Origin: Desulfovibrio sp. G11
GTDB taxonomy: Bacteria; Desulfobacterota; Desulfovibrionia; Desulfovibrionales; Desulfovibrionaceae
DNA: 64,000 nucleotides
Direction: 5' to 3'
Assembly (NCBI RefSeq): GCF_900243745.1
Contig: NZ_LT984798.1
Location: 186,001-250,000 of the forward strand
The position numbers and the translations under genes are program-made. Positions 37,258 to 46,648 of the stretch are shown here, one piece after another. Positions within the stretch are counted from its first letter, which is position 1. Each line of letters starts with the position of its first letter. Under the pieces are notes generated by a model. That model made no database searches and was not told the DNA's origin. It worked only from the letters and a program-made list of their open reading frames with translations.

Positions 37258-38569
37258 ATGGCAAAATTTGCAACGCCGCTGTTGGACCAGCTGGAAAGCG
37301 GCCCCTGGCCGAGCTTTGTGTCTGACATCAAGCTGGAAGCGGCCTACCGGGCCGAGAATCCTAAGGGGCTTGATTATCAGATCCCCGTGGACTGCCCTGA
37401 AGACCTGCTGGGTGTGCTTGAGCTTTCCTACAATGACAAGGAAACCCACTGGAAGCACGGCGGCATCGTGGGCGTGTTCGGTTATGGCGGCGGCGTTATC
37501 GGCCGTTACTGCGACCAGCCCGAAATGTTCCCCGGCGTGGCCCACTTTCACACCATGCGTGTGGCCCAGCCCGCTGCCAAGTACTATCACAGCAAATTCC
37601 TGCGTGATCTGTGCGACATATGGGACCTGCGCGGCTCCGGCCTGACCAACATGCACGGCTCCACCGGTGACATCGTGCTGCTTGGCACCCAGACCGCCCA
37701 GCTCGAAGAAATCTTCCACGAGCTGACCCACAAGATGAACGTGGACCTTGGCGGCTCCGGCTCCAACCTGCGTACGCCTGAAGCCTGTCTCGGTCAGTCC
37801 CGCTGCGAATATGCCTGCTACAACACGCAGGACATGTGCTACCAGCTGACCATGGACTATCAGGACGAACTGCACCGCCCGCGTTCCCCTACAAGTTCAA
37901 GTTCAAGTTCGACGGCTGCCCCAACGGCTGCGTGTGCGCCATGGCGCGCTCCGACTTTGCCGTGGTCGGCACCTGGAAGGACGACATCAAAATCGACCAG
38001 GAAGCCGTGAAGGCTTACGTGGCCGGTGAATTTGCCCCAACGCCGGTGCTCACTCCGGTCGCGACTGGGGCAAGTTCGACCTGCAGAAAGAAGTGGTGGA
38101 CCGCTGCCCCTCCCAGTGCATGAAGTGGGACGGCTCCAAGCTTTCCATCAAGACCGCTGATTGCGTGCGCTGCATGCACTGCATCAACACCATGCCCCGC
38201 GCCCTGCACATCGGCGACGAGCGCGGTGCGAGCATCCTCGTGGGCGCCAAGGCTCCCGTGGTTGACGGTGCCCAGATGGGTTCGCTGCTCGTGCCCTTCG
38301 TTTCCTGTGAAGCTCCCTACGATGACGTCAAAGAAGTCATCGAAAAGATCTGGGACTGGTGGATGGAAGAAGGCAAAAACCGCGAACGCGTGGGTGAAAC
38401 CATGAAGCGTCTGTCCTTCCAGAAACTGCTGGAAGTCACCGACACTCCTGCTGCCGCCTACCACGTCAAGGAACCCCGTTCCAACCCGTACATCTTCTTC
38501 AAGGAAGAAGAAGTTACCGGTGGCTGGGACCGTGACCTCGCCGCTTACCGCAAACGCCATCAACGCTAG
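37258..38569 (+). CDS. dsrA: Dissimilatory sulfite reductase alpha subunit DsrA, with two apparent 1-nt deletions
   Basis: The protein is complete if two frame changes are allowed: MAKFATPLLDQ to DELHRP in the first frame, then AFPYKFKFKFDGCPNGCVC to VAGEFAP in the second, then RCPSQCMKWDG to the stop in the third. One base appears missing near 37880 and one near 38037-38041; restoring both gives 437 codons, the usual DsrA length. The siroheme-cluster cysteines (CLGQSRCEYAC, CNGCVC region) and ferredoxin domain (CVRCMHCINTMPRAL) are intact. DsrAB reduces sulfite to sulfide equivalents in the cytoplasm. Sequencing error is the likeliest explanation. Confidence 0.92.
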
Positions 38570-38587
38570 TCAAAGGGGGAGAAAAAC

Positions 38588-39733
38588 ATGGCATTTATTT
38601 CTTCCGGGTACAATCCCGCAAAACCGATGGAAGGCCGTATCACTGACATCGGCCCCCACAAGTATGATGAATACTTTCCGCCGATCATCAAAAACAACTT
38701 CGGCAAGTGGCTCTATCATGAGATTCTTGAGCCGGGCGTGCTGCTGCACGTGGCCGAAAGCGGCGACAAGTGCTACACCGTCCGCGTGGGCGGCACCCGC
38801 ACCATGTCCATCACGCTGATCCGTGAACTGTGCGACATCGCCGACAAGTACTGCGGCGGCTACCTGCGCTGGACCACGCGTAACAACATTGAATTCATGG
38901 TGGACAGCGAAGACGGCATGAAGGCCCTGCGCGATGACCTGAACAGCCGCAAGTTTGACGGCGGCTCGTTCAAGTTCCCCGTGGGCGGCACCGGCGCCGG
39001 CATCAGCAACATGGTGCACACCCAGGGCTGGGTGCACTGTCATACGCCTGCCACCGACGCCTCCGGCCCGGTCAAGGCTGTGATGGACGTTGTGTTTGAG
39101 GACTTTAAGTCCATGCGTCTGCCCGCCCCCGTGCGCATAGCCCTGGCCTGCTGCATCAACATGTGCGGCGCGGTGCACTGCTCCGACATCGGCCTTGTGG
39201 GTATCCACCGCAAGCCGCCCATGATCGACCACGAGTGGACCGACCAGCTGTGCGAAATTCCCCTGGCCGTGGCCGCTTGCCCCACTGCCGCCGTGCGCCC
39301 CACCAAGGTGGAGCTTGACGGCAAGAAGGTGAACTCCATCGCCATCAAGAACGAACGCTGCATGTACTGCGGTAACTGCTACACCATGTGCCCTGCGCTG
39401 CCCATCTCGGACGGCGAAGGCGACGGCATTGCCATCATGGTGGGCGGCAAGGTTTCCAACCGCATCAGCATGCCCAAGTTCTCCAAGGTCGTTGTGGGCT
39501 ACATCCCCAACGAACCGCCCCGCTGGCCTTCGCTGACCAAGACCGTGAAGCACATCGTTGAAGTGTACGCGGCCAATGCCAACAAGTACGAACGCCTGGG
39601 CGACTGGGCCGAGCGCATCGGCTGGGAAACTTTCTTCAAGATGACCGGCCTTGAGTTCACCCACCACCTTATCGACGACTTCCGTGACCCTGCCTACTAC
39701 ACCTGGCGGCAGAGCACACAGTTCAAGTTCTAG
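38588..39733 (+). CDS. dsrB: Dissimilatory sulfite reductase beta subunit DsrB
   Basis: 381 residues, 18 nt after dsrA, with GGGGGAGA upstream of the ATG. The siroheme-[4Fe4S] ligands are in [15 protein letters not shown], and the ferredoxin insert has CPTAAVRP and [29 protein letters not shown] and PRWPSLTK are family blocks. With DsrA it forms the alpha2beta2 core, whose catalytic heme binds between subunits. The frame is intact throughout, unlike dsrA. Confidence 0.98.
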   Translation: MAFISSGYNPAKPMEGRITDIGPHKYDEYFPPIIKNNFGKWLYHEILEPGVLLHVAESGDKCYTVRVGGTRTMSITLIRELCDIADKYCGGYLRWTTRNNIEFMVDSEDGMKALRDDLNSRKFDGGSFKFPVGGTGAGISNMVHTQGWVHCHTPATDASGPVKAVMDVVFEDFKSMRLPAPVRIALACCINMCGAVHCSDIGLVGIHRKPPMIDHEWTDQLCEIPLAVAACPTAAVRPTKVELDGKKVNSIAIKNERCMYCGNCYTMCPALPISDGEGDGIAIMVGGKVSNRISMPKFSKVVVGYIPNEPPRWPSLTKTVKHIVEVYAANANKYERLGDWAERIGWETFFKMTGLEFTHHLIDDFRDPAYYTWRQSTQFKF

Positions 39734-39735
39734 GG

Positions 39736-39833
39736 TAATTTAAAAGTTAAACTGCTCTGACAGTGAGCAGACGTTCACTACGGAGGCGTAAGCGCAGTTT
39801 ACCTGTGCGGTTAAACGCCGAAGTAAGCGTGCC
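39736..39833 (-). repeat. Dispersed intergenic repeat, copy A
   Basis: Read on the minus strand this segment contains CTTCGGCGTTTAACCGCACA, then CTGCGCTTACGCCTC and CAGAGCAGTTTAA. It aligns without large gaps to copy B at 46472-46565 on the plus strand. It sits between dsrB and dsrD and may extend to about 39970. No coding potential seen. Confidence 0.7.
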
Positions 39834-39981
39834 TTAAATCTGCTCCAGGGCATTACGCGCTTGAAATACGACAGGGTTTTGAAGGCAAATCCTTGCCGCG
39901 CACGATGAGATGCAGGCGGTTTTGCCTGTCGCAAGCGAAGGCTGCAAGCGTTGCGCTCTGGAAAGACACTGATTACCAATG

Positions 39982-40009
39982 GAGCCACCCCGGCGCGCCG
40001 GGGTGGCTC
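39982..40009. promoter_or_regulatory. Perfect 28-bp palindrome upstream of dsrD
   Basis: GAGCCACCCCGGCG followed immediately by its exact complement. In RNA it gives a very stable hairpin ending only 4 nt before the AAAGAGG ribosome-binding site of dsrD. It could stop or protect transcript ends between dsrB and dsrD, or tune dsrD translation. Confidence 0.6.
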
Positions 40010-40026
40010 AGCAAAAGAGGTCCGTC

Positions 40027-40257
40027 ATGATTCCTGATCAGCAACTGATAGTTGATTTCATCAGCACAAAGAACAAGACCAAGTTTTACTTCAAGGACTT
40101 TCTGGAAATCTTTCCTGACAAAGGGCCGCGTGAAGTAAAAAAACTTCTTACGGCCATGGTCCAAAGCGAAATTATGGAATTTTGGTCCTCAGGCAGTACC
40201 ACCATGTACGGACTCAAAGGGGCTGGAAAGCAAAGTCAGGCAGAAGGTGAAGGCTAG
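40027..40257 (+). CDS. dsrD: DsrD, small winged-helix protein of the dsr locus
   Basis: 76 residues (MIPDQQLIVDFISTKNKTKFYFKDFLEIFPDKGPREVKKLLTAMV...), close to the known ~78-residue DsrD, a winged-helix fold protein found beside dsrAB in sulfate reducers and reported to stimulate sulfite reductase. Start supported by AGAGG. It is 293 nt from dsrB, separated by a repeat and a palindrome, then followed by a terminator. Confidence 0.95.
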   Translation: MIPDQQLIVDFISTKNKTKFYFKDFLEIFPDKGPREVKKLLTAMVQSEIMEFWSSGSTTMYGLKGAGKQSQAEGEG

Positions 40258-40317
40258 GGACGTTTCCTGCCCCGCCGCCTGACCAGGCAAGTCTGCACTG
40301 CAGACAGATGAATGAAA

Positions 40318-40360
40318 GCGAAGTTCCGGAACACGCCATTGCCGCCGGAACTTCGCCTTT
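40318..40360 (+). terminator. Terminator after dsrD
   Basis: GCGAAGTTCCGG at 40318-40329 pairs with CCGGAACTTCGC at 40344-40355, followed by CTTTT. It also overlaps the end of the convergent sigma-54 regulator region. Confidence 0.8.
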
Positions 40361-40364
40361 TGCG

Positions 40365-42029
40365 TCAGTCTGCGCCTGCGGGGCCTGCAGGTCCATCAGC
40401 AGAAATGGAATTCGGGCGCAGCCTGTAGAGATCAAACCGCTTGAGCCGCGAAATAAGTGTGGTCGGCTTCATCCCCAGCAAGGCCGCTGCCCCGCGGTTT
40501 CCGTAAATGAGCCAGTTGGTCCGCTCCAGCGCCGCCTTCATGTTATCTTTTTCCAGCTGGCGCATCTGCTTTTCTGTCAGGATGTTGGGAATGCCAAAAG
40601 AAGCACACAGCTCCGGAGCCGCTTCTTCCGCTTCCGGCGACGCCGCTTCACACAGGGCAAGATATGCCAGAGCCTGCTCCGGCCGCCCGGTAATGACCAT
40701 ACGCTCCACAAAATTCTGCAATTCACGGATATTGCCCGGCCAGTCGCACTGGCGCAATCTGTTCATCTGCGCTTCCGGCACATCAAAAACGCGGCGTCCG
40801 TTTTTACGGCAGAAAATACGTATAAAATGGCGTACCAGAAGCGGAATATCTTCCTCCCTCTCCTTGAGAGTTGGCACTGTGAGCGGAAAAACCTGCAGGC
40901 GGTAGTACAGGTCATCGCGAAATGTGCGTTTTCGTATGGCGGCCTTGAGGTCTTTATTGGTGGCTGCGATAAGGCGAATGTCGGTATGGCGGTTTTTCTC
41001 TTCCCCCACCCGCCTGAATTCGCCCTCTTGCAGTACGCGCAGGAGCTTGCCTTGAAGTTCCAAAGGGATTTCTGCAATTTCGTCAAGAAACAGCGTACCG
41101 CCGTCCGCAAGCTGGAAAAAACCCATGCGGTCGTGGATGGCTCCGGTAAAGGCCCCTTTCACATGGCCGAAAAATTCGCTCTCAAACAGATGGTGCGGTA
41201 TGGCGGCGCAGTTTATTTTTATAAAGGGATTATTTTTCCTCTTGCTGTTCTTGTGCAGCTCATGCGCCACCAGTTCCTTTCCCGTGCCGGAAGCCCCCTG
41301 AATAAGCACTGTTGCTTCAGTTTCACTGACAACAAGTATCTGTTCCCGTATGGCCTTGATGGCCGCGCTTTTGCCTATGATGCCTGTGAACTGCCGCGCT
41401 TCGTAAAGTTCTTCGCGCAGGTGGGCGTTTTCCAGTTCTCTTCGCTGCGTTATGGACCGGGTTATTTCAAAAAGCCGGGCATTGGTGATGGCATACGCAA
41501 TGTGGTCAGCCACCATGCGCAACATTTCCATAGCGCCTTGCGCCAAGGTATCACGCGAAAAAAATGCGATAACGCCAAGGGTTTCACCACGGCACACCAA
41601 GGGCTGCCCGGCAAAGCTCACAATGCCTTCTGCCGCAATCCACTCCGGGGCGGCTATCCAGTCTTCATTCCCTTCAATATGCGAAACCTCAAGGGGCCTG
41701 TTCGTCATGGCTATGGCCCCGACCTTTCTGTGCCCCAGAGGAAAACGGTAAAAACCTGACGGCTCCGTCTGCGTCCAGAGCCGCCCGTCAACGCGGGACT
41801 GCCCATAACTTGCCTTGAGGTGCAGACAGCGGCCACGCCCTGCGCAGACGCCCTTGTCTGCACAGGAGGGGCAACCGTCATCAGCTTCCACAAGCCATAT
41901 GCGCACCAGAGCCGAATCGCGCGCCGTTCCCAGACTTTTGACCGCCAGAGAAAGCACGTCTTCCACAGCCTGCTGCTGCGCAAGTTCCAGAAGGAGTGTC
42001 TTTATGTTTCTGTTTCCAAGAATAATCAT
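40365..42029 (-). CDS. Sigma-54-dependent transcriptional regulator with Cys-rich GAF domain
   Basis: 554 residues. N-terminal GAF-type sensor (about 1-185) with a cysteine cluster at residues 53, 56, 62 and 68 (GCPSCADKGVCAGRGRC). Central AAA+ domain: GASGTGKE Walker A, the ESEFFGHVKGAFTGA sigma-54 contact loop, LFLDEIAEIP Walker B, and DDLYYRLQVFPL. C-terminal Fis-type helix-turn-helix (MKAALERTNWLIYGNRGAAALLGMKPTTL). The cysteines may bind a metal or Fe-S cluster and sense redox state. Target genes unknown; it is convergent with dsrABD. Confidence 0.92.
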   Translation of the reverse strand: MIILGNRNIKTLLLELAQQQAVEDVLSLAVKSLGTARDSALVRIWLVEADDGCPSCADKGVCAGRGRCLHLKASYGQSRVDGRLWTQTEPSGFYRFPLGHRKVGAIAMTNRPLEVSHIEGNEDWIAAPEWIAAEGIVSFAGQPLVCRGETLGVIAFFSRDTLAQGAMEMLRMVADHIAYAITNARLFEITRSITQRRELENAHLREELYEARQFTGIIGKSAAIKAIREQILVVSETEATVLIQGASGTGKELVAHELHKNSKRKNNPFIKINCAAIPHHLFESEFFGHVKGAFTGAIHDRMGFFQLADGGTLFLDEIAEIPLELQGKLLRVLQEGEFRRVGEEKNRHTDIRLIAATNKDLKAAIRKRTFRDDLYYRLQVFPLTVPTLKEREEDIPLLVRHFIRIFCRKNGRRVFDVPEAQMNRLRQCDWPGNIRELQNFVERMVITGRPEQALAYLALCEAASPEAEEAAPELCASFGIPNILTEKQMRQLEKDNMKAALERTNWLIYGNRGAAALLGMKPTTLISRLKRFDLYRLRPNSISADGPAGPAGAD

Positions 42030-42399
42030 GGCTGGGCTATTGGCAGTAATCCGGAGTTGGCAGTAATGAAAAAAGCGGGCGTGCGGTCACCTCTGTCATA
42101 GTAGCTGGCTTGCCGCCGGACTTCCAGTGCAAACCCGCTGAGGCAAAGTGCGCCTCGCTGTAGCAGCAGGGAATCAGGAAAGTTTTGCTTTTATTGTGAA
42201 ACTGACTTGCTGTTTTTTTTGAGGGGCAAACACCCGCCCCAAGGCCATGCACAGTTTGCCCGGGCAGCAAAACAGTACAGCCAAACTGCGCAAAAGCCGG
42301 AATGAGCGCCTTGAATTTTACGACTATAAACCTGCAAAGATAAACTACACCGGACGCTCGCGAGCCTGACGTAAAAAACAGCCCGCCGCATCCGGCCCA
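42030..42399. other. Intergenic region upstream of the sigma-54 regulator
   Basis: About 370 nt without a supported gene. It should contain the promoter of the regulator. No -24/-12 sigma-54 site or clear operator was recognised. Confidence 0.4.
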
Positions 42400-42435
42400 C
42401 AGAAAAAGCCCTTACAGTTTTCACCGTAAGGGCTT
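42400..42435 (-). terminator. Terminator of tRNA-Arg
   Basis: Read on the minus strand: AAGCCCTTAC, a 10-nt loop, GTAAGGGCTT and then TTTCT. It begins 10 nt after the tRNA CCA end. Confidence 0.85.
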
Positions 42436-42445
42436 GATTCTTATG

Positions 42446-42522
42446 TGGCGCGCTCGAAGAGATTCGAACTCCTGACCTACAGGTTCGTAGCCTGTTGCTC
42501 TATCCAGCTGAGCTACGAGCGC
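42446..42522 (-). tRNA. tRNA-Arg (anticodon ACG)
   Basis: 77 nt on the minus strand with encoded CCA. Acceptor GCGCTCG pairs with CGAGCGC; D arm GCTCAGCTGGATAGAGC; anticodon stem ACAGG/CCTGT around loop CTACGAA, anticodon ACG; variable loop AGGTC; T arm with GTTCGAATC. Arg-ACG is normally read as ICG after deamination. Confidence 0.97.
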
Positions 42523-42734
42523 GTAACAAAGGGAAACTATATCAAGTCGCAGTGGCGGTCAAGCTTTTTTTCAAAATATTTTTTGAAAATCTGCGAACTT
42601 AGTTGAAATTTTCAATCAGCGTGTACTTAACAAAGCACTGTGCGGCCACGCAAGCGCATCGCACTCAAGCACCAAACTTTTGGGGCAGTTTAAACCGCTC
42701 CACTCTCCTGGCCGCTCACAAGCGGCCCTGCAAA

Positions 42735-43004
42735 CTACTGGGCTTCTATGCTGTTGACAGCACGGGCCAGACGCGAAATCTTGCGCGCGGCCTTCTTCCA
42801 GTGCATGGCGCCCTTGCTGGCGGCCTTGGAAAGCACGGAAGTGGCGGCCACCAGAGCTTCACCGGCCTGAGCCTTGTCGCTGCCGGTAATGGCGGTACGC
42901 ACCTGCTTGATGGCGTTCTTGACGCGAGTGCGGGCGGCGCGGTTGCGGCCGGCTCTTTCTACGCTCTGCCTGTGACGCTTGATGGCTGACTTATGGTTGG
43001 CCAC
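42735..43004 (-). CDS. rpsT: 30S ribosomal protein S20
   Basis: 89 residues, very basic, beginning [30 protein letters not shown], the standard S20 N-terminus. GGAGG precedes the start by about 7 nt. S20 binds 16S rRNA early in 30S assembly. It lies between tRNA-Arg and glyS and appears to be monocistronic. Confidence 0.98.
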   Translation of the reverse strand: MANHKSAIKRHRQSVERAGRNRAARTRVKNAIKQVRTAITGSDKAQAGEALVAATSVLSKAASKGAMHWKKAARKISRLARAVNSIEAQ

Positions 43005-43301
43005 GGTAATCCTCCACTATGTTGGGCTTGCCCCGGCAAGCCATGAGTCTGAAATATGTTGCGCTATCGCGAAGACGGGTTGTTAGCATAGGGCCTTACG
43101 GCTGTCAAGCAAACGCGCCGTTTTTTCCAAGATACTTGTTTTGTCGCCGCAAACAGCAGTGCAGCATCTGTATGCCGATCCGCTGTGGGCGCTGTTCCGG
43201 CCGCTTATGGCCGCATCGGCTGGCAGTTCCGTTATTCGCGGTCGCCGCGCTGATATATCCGCGGCGCGGGAACGAAAAAACGCCCGCGCCGCGTGATTCA
43301 A

Positions 43302-45386
43302 CTACATCTGCAAGGCCGCAAAATCCGCCAGACGGGCAAAACGACCGCCCAGGGCCTGAAGCATGGCCAGGCGGTTGCGGCGTAGGGCGGCATCGTCACA
43401 CATGACCATTACGCCGTCAAAAAAGGCGTCCACAGCCGGGCGCACGTTGCTCAGGCAAGCCAGCGCAGCGGTGTGTTCCCGTGCCGCCCACATACGGTCC
43501 AGTTCCGGCAGCAGGCCATCCAGAGTTGCAGCCAGGGCCTTTTCCGCATCTTCATGCAGAAGCTCCGCCTGCCACTGGGCCGGGATATCTTCCGCCTGCC
43601 CCTGCTTGCGCAAAATATTTGCCACGCGTTTGAAGGTCTGGGCAGCTTCGGCAAAACCAGCCTCGCGGCTAAAGGCCACCAGAGCTTCCAGGCGTTCGCC
43701 ACAGTCCTTTACCTGAGCCGCACCCGCACCCAGCGCGGCATCCACCAGCAAGGTGTCCTGCCCCTGACTCATGAAATAGTTGCGCAGCCTTGCGCCAAAG
43801 AATTCCATAAGCTTATCGAGAGCTTCTGCCGGAGGCAGTTTCCATTGCCTGTCCCCGTAAAGCTCCTGCGCCCTGGCAAAAACCTCACGCATGTCGAGCC
43901 TCAGGCCAAAATCAAGCACAATACGAATGATGCCCAGAGCGCAACGGCGAAGACCGTTGGGGTCCGCAGCACCCGTGGGTATCATCCCCAGGCCGAAACA
44001 GCCCGCGAGCGTGTCGGCCTTGTCGGCCAGTGACAGCAGCGCGCCGCACATGCTGCCCGGCAGGGGCGAATCCGGCCCTGCAGGCAGATACTGCTCGGCC
44101 ACAGCCTGGGCCACGGCCGCACTTTCGCCCTTGCGGGCGGCATAAATGCCCCCCATGACACCTTGCAGGGTGTCAAATTCGCCAACGAGGCCGCTGACGA
44201 GGTCGGCCTTTGAAAGGCGACCTGCCCGCGCGGCATCAGCGGCAAGGTCGGGGGCGCATTTTTCCGCCAGCCAGCGGCACAGGGATTCGAGACGGCGTGT
44301 CTTGTCTCCCATACTGCCAAGCCCACCGATAAAAATAACCGAATCGAGTTTTTGCAGCCAGTGGTCAAACCCTTCCCGCAGGTCGGCCTGCCAGAAAAAG
44401 CGGGCGTCTTCCAGACGGGCGCGCAGCACTCTTTCCCACCCGCGCTTGACAATACTCATGTCTTCGGGAGTGATGTTGAGCACCGTCAGAAAGTGCGGCA
44501 GCAAACGGCCATCGGCCCCTTCGATGCCGAAACTTTTCTGGTGGCTTTCCATACTGGTCAGCAGCACCTCGCGCGGTACTTCAAGATAAGCCGGATCAAA
44601 ATCCGCCAGCAGTGGCACGGGATGTTCCGCAAGGCCCTGCACTTCGTCAAGCAGGCTGTCCTTCCAGAGCACCTTGCCGCCGACGGTCTGCGCCTGCCTG
44701 TTGCCGCCCTCCACAATAATTTCCCGGCGCTTCGGGGAATCAAGGGTGATGCCGCAGGAATCTGCCAGTATGGCCGGAAGCTCTGCAGCGCGGGCGACAG
44801 AAAAGGGACCTGCCCCGTGGATGCGGTGCCCGCAGGTTTCGCGTCCCGAAACCATCGGGTCGACCTCAAAAGAAATAATCTCATCGTCCAGCAGGGCCAG
44901 AATCCAGCGCAGGGGGCGGGCGTAGGCCAGCGAATGGTTGCCCCAGCGCATGCGCTTGGCAAAGGGCAATGCCGAAATGATGGCCGGGCACATGACAGCC
45001 AGCAGTTCACTGGCGGGCGCGCCGCCGGTGCGTTTACGCACGGCCACGTACGCGCCTTTTTCTGTTTCCTGCTGAAAAACGTCTTCCAGGGCGCAGCCAT
45101 TGGTACGGACAAAGCCCTCCAGAGCCTTGGTGGGTTTGCCCTCGGCGTCATAGGCCACGCGCACGGGCGGACCGGAGATCACCTCTTCCCGCTCAATCTG
45201 CACGGGATTGAGGTTTTCAACCATAACCACGGCACGGCGCGGCGTACTCATGACGCGCAGGCTGCCGTACTCAAGGCCTGCCTCATCAAGAGCCGTGGTA
45301 AAACGGGTGAAAAGTTCCGCTTCTTCGGGAGCCAAAAAACGGGAAGGCAGTTCTTCACTGCCGATTTCGAGCACAAAGGTGGCCAC
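43302..45386 (-). CDS. glyS: Glycyl-tRNA synthetase beta subunit
   Basis: 694 residues from the GTG at 45386, which has GAGG upstream and lies 4 nt after the glyQ stop; ATGs at 45401 and 45458 would overlap glyQ. N-terminus ATFVLEIGSEELPSRFLAPEE is the family start. EVPREVLLTSMESHQKSF and an HD-like region (SLADKADTLAGCF) followed by the C-terminal DALR-type anticodon-binding region are present. The beta subunit recognises tRNA-Gly in the alpha2beta2 enzyme. Confidence 0.96.
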   Translation of the reverse strand: MATFVLEIGSEELPSRFLAPEEAELFTRFTTALDEAGLEYGSLRVMSTPRRAVVMVENLNPVQIEREEVISGPPVRVAYDAEGKPTKALEGFVRTNGCALEDVFQQETEKGAYVAVRKRTGGAPASELLAVMCPAIISALPFAKRMRWGNHSLAYARPLRWILALLDDEIISFEVDPMVSGRETCGHRIHGAGPFSVARAAELPAILADSCGITLDSPKRREIIVEGGNRQAQTVGGKVLWKDSLLDEVQGLAEHPVPLLADFDPAYLEVPREVLLTSMESHQKSFGIEGADGRLLPHFLTVLNITPEDMSIVKRGWERVLRARLEDARFFWQADLREGFDHWLQKLDSVIFIGGLGSMGDKTRRLESLCRWLAEKCAPDLAADAARAGRLSKADLVSGLVGEFDTLQGVMGGIYAARKGESAAVAQAVAEQYLPAGPDSPLPGSMCGALLSLADKADTLAGCFGLGMIPTGAADPNGLRRCALGIIRIVLDFGLRLDMREVFARAQELYGDRQWKLPPAEALDKLMEFFGARLRNYFMSQGQDTLLVDAALGAGAAQVKDCGERLEALVAFSREAGFAEAAQTFKRVANILRKQGQAEDIPAQWQAELLHEDAEKALAATLDGLLPELDRMWAAREHTAALACLSNVRPAVDAFFDGVMVMCDDAALRRNRLAMLQALGGRFARLADFAALQM

Positions 45387-45390
45387 GGCT

Positions 45391-46269
45391 TTACCTCGCA
45401 TCCTTTTTGAGCATGGGATAGCCCAGTTCTTCGCGCTGAGCCGCGTACAGACGGGCAACGCCCGCCGCCAGAGCCCGCACCCGGCCGATATAGCCGGTGC
45501 GTTCCGTAATGGATATGGCCCCGCGCGCGTCCAGCAGGTTGAAGGTATGCGAACACTTCAGGCAATAGTCATAGGCGGGCCAGGGCAAGCCCAGTTCGAG
45601 CATAGCCTTGCACTGGCCTTCAAAATCATTGAAATGGCGCAGCAGCATCTGGGCATCGCTGGCCTCGAAATTATGGCGCGACTGCTCCACCTCGTTCTGG
45701 TGGTAGATATTGCCGTAGGTCACGTCTTTGTTCCAGGCCAGATCGTATACGGATTCCACACCCTGAAGATACATGGCCAGGCGCTCAAGACCGTAGGTCA
45801 GCTCCACGCTCACAGGCGCAAGGTCGATACCACCCACCTGCTGGAAATAGGTGAACTGGCTCACCTCCATACCGTTGAGCCACACTTCCCAGCCGAGGCC
45901 CCAGGCCCCCAGGGTCGGCGATTCCCAGTCGTCTTCCACAAAGCGGATGTCATGCTGGGCAGGATTGATGCCCAGAGCGTTGAGGCTTTGCAGATACAGG
46001 TCCTGCACGTTGTCCGGCGAGGGCTTCATGATGACCTGAAACTGGAAATAGCGCTGCAAGCGATTGGGATTTTCGCCGTAACGGCCGTCTGTGGGACGCC
46101 GCGAAGGCTCCACGTAGGCCACATTCCAGGGTTCGGGACCGATAACCCGCAAAAAGGTATGAGGATTGAAAGTTCCGGCCCCGCATTCCACGCCTGACGG
46201 CTGCTCGATAACGCAGCCCTGCCTGGCCCAGTAATTCTGTAGGGTGAGAATCACGTCCTGAAAATACAT
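45391..46269 (-). CDS. glyQ: Glycyl-tRNA synthetase alpha subunit
   Basis: 292 residues ([24 protein letters not shown]), with class II motifs including [30 protein letters not shown], the motif 2 loop. It carries the glycine and ATP sites. Followed by glyS after 4 nt. No T-box leader is recognisable upstream. Confidence 0.97.
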   Translation of the reverse strand: MYFQDVILTLQNYWARQGCVIEQPSGVECGAGTFNPHTFLRVIGPEPWNVAYVEPSRRPTDGRYGENPNRLQRYFQFQVIMKPSPDNVQDLYLQSLNALGINPAQHDIRFVEDDWESPTLGAWGLGWEVWLNGMEVSQFTYFQQVGGIDLAPVSVELTYGLERLAMYLQGVESVYDLAWNKDVTYGNIYHQNEVEQSRHNFEASDAQMLLRHFNDFEGQCKAMLELGLPWPAYDYCLKCSHTFNLLDARGAISITERTGYIGRVRALAAGVARLYAAQREELGYPMLKKDAR

Positions 46270-46648
46270 GTGCTGTCCTTTGGAAGGCTGATCAAAAAGA
46301 TTTTTGCTTCCTGGCGGAGCAACGGCATGAACGGCACACCATCGCTGCGGGCGATATATCTGCGCCCGGCCCTGCCGTTGCGGCGACAGAAGGCAAAAAT
46401 CGCTGACCAGCGGCTCCTTTTTAGAGCATTTTAATTTTGAGAATACGCATTCCCAAAACTTGTAACACGCTCATTTCGGCGCTTACCCGCGCAGGCAAGC
46501 TGCGCTTGCGCCTCGGTGGCGGCCGCCTGCGTGCAGTCGCCAGAGCAGTTTCAAAGTGAAAACGCTCCAGCATGGCCATCCCGGAATGGGCAGATATGGC
46601 CGGGCTGACCCGCAAAACCGCAAAACAGGGGCGGCGAAAACCGGCCAT
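46270..46648. other. Intergenic region between recO and glyQ
   Basis: About 380 nt with no gene. It contains the glyQS promoter region, a TTTTTAGAGCATTTTAATTT sequence at 46420-46439, and copy B of the dispersed repeat. Confidence 0.6.
46472..46565 (+). repeat. Dispersed intergenic repeat, copy B
   Basis: The segment reads ATTTCGGCGCTTACCCGCGC, CTGCGCTTGCGCCTC and CAGAGCAGTTTCAAAGTG. It matches copy A (39736-39833, opposite strand) over its whole length with scattered substitutions. A further AGAGCA-TTTTAA box at 46426-46437 may be its left edge. Confidence 0.7.

Noticed and set aside
37870-38050. Programmed -1 frameshifting in dsrA
   Set aside because: No slippery heptamer of the X XXY YYZ type or downstream pseudoknot was found at either site, and dsrA is not known to be frameshifted. 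Deletions or sequence errors are simpler.
38570-39667. 365-codon minus-strand frame over dsrB
   Set aside because: Shadow of dsrB; His/Val/Gly-rich composition is typical of antisense GC-rich sequence.
46270-46470. T-box riboswitch upstream of glyQ
   Set aside because: No specifier loop or T-box consensus is visible, and T-boxes for glyQS are largely a Gram-positive feature.
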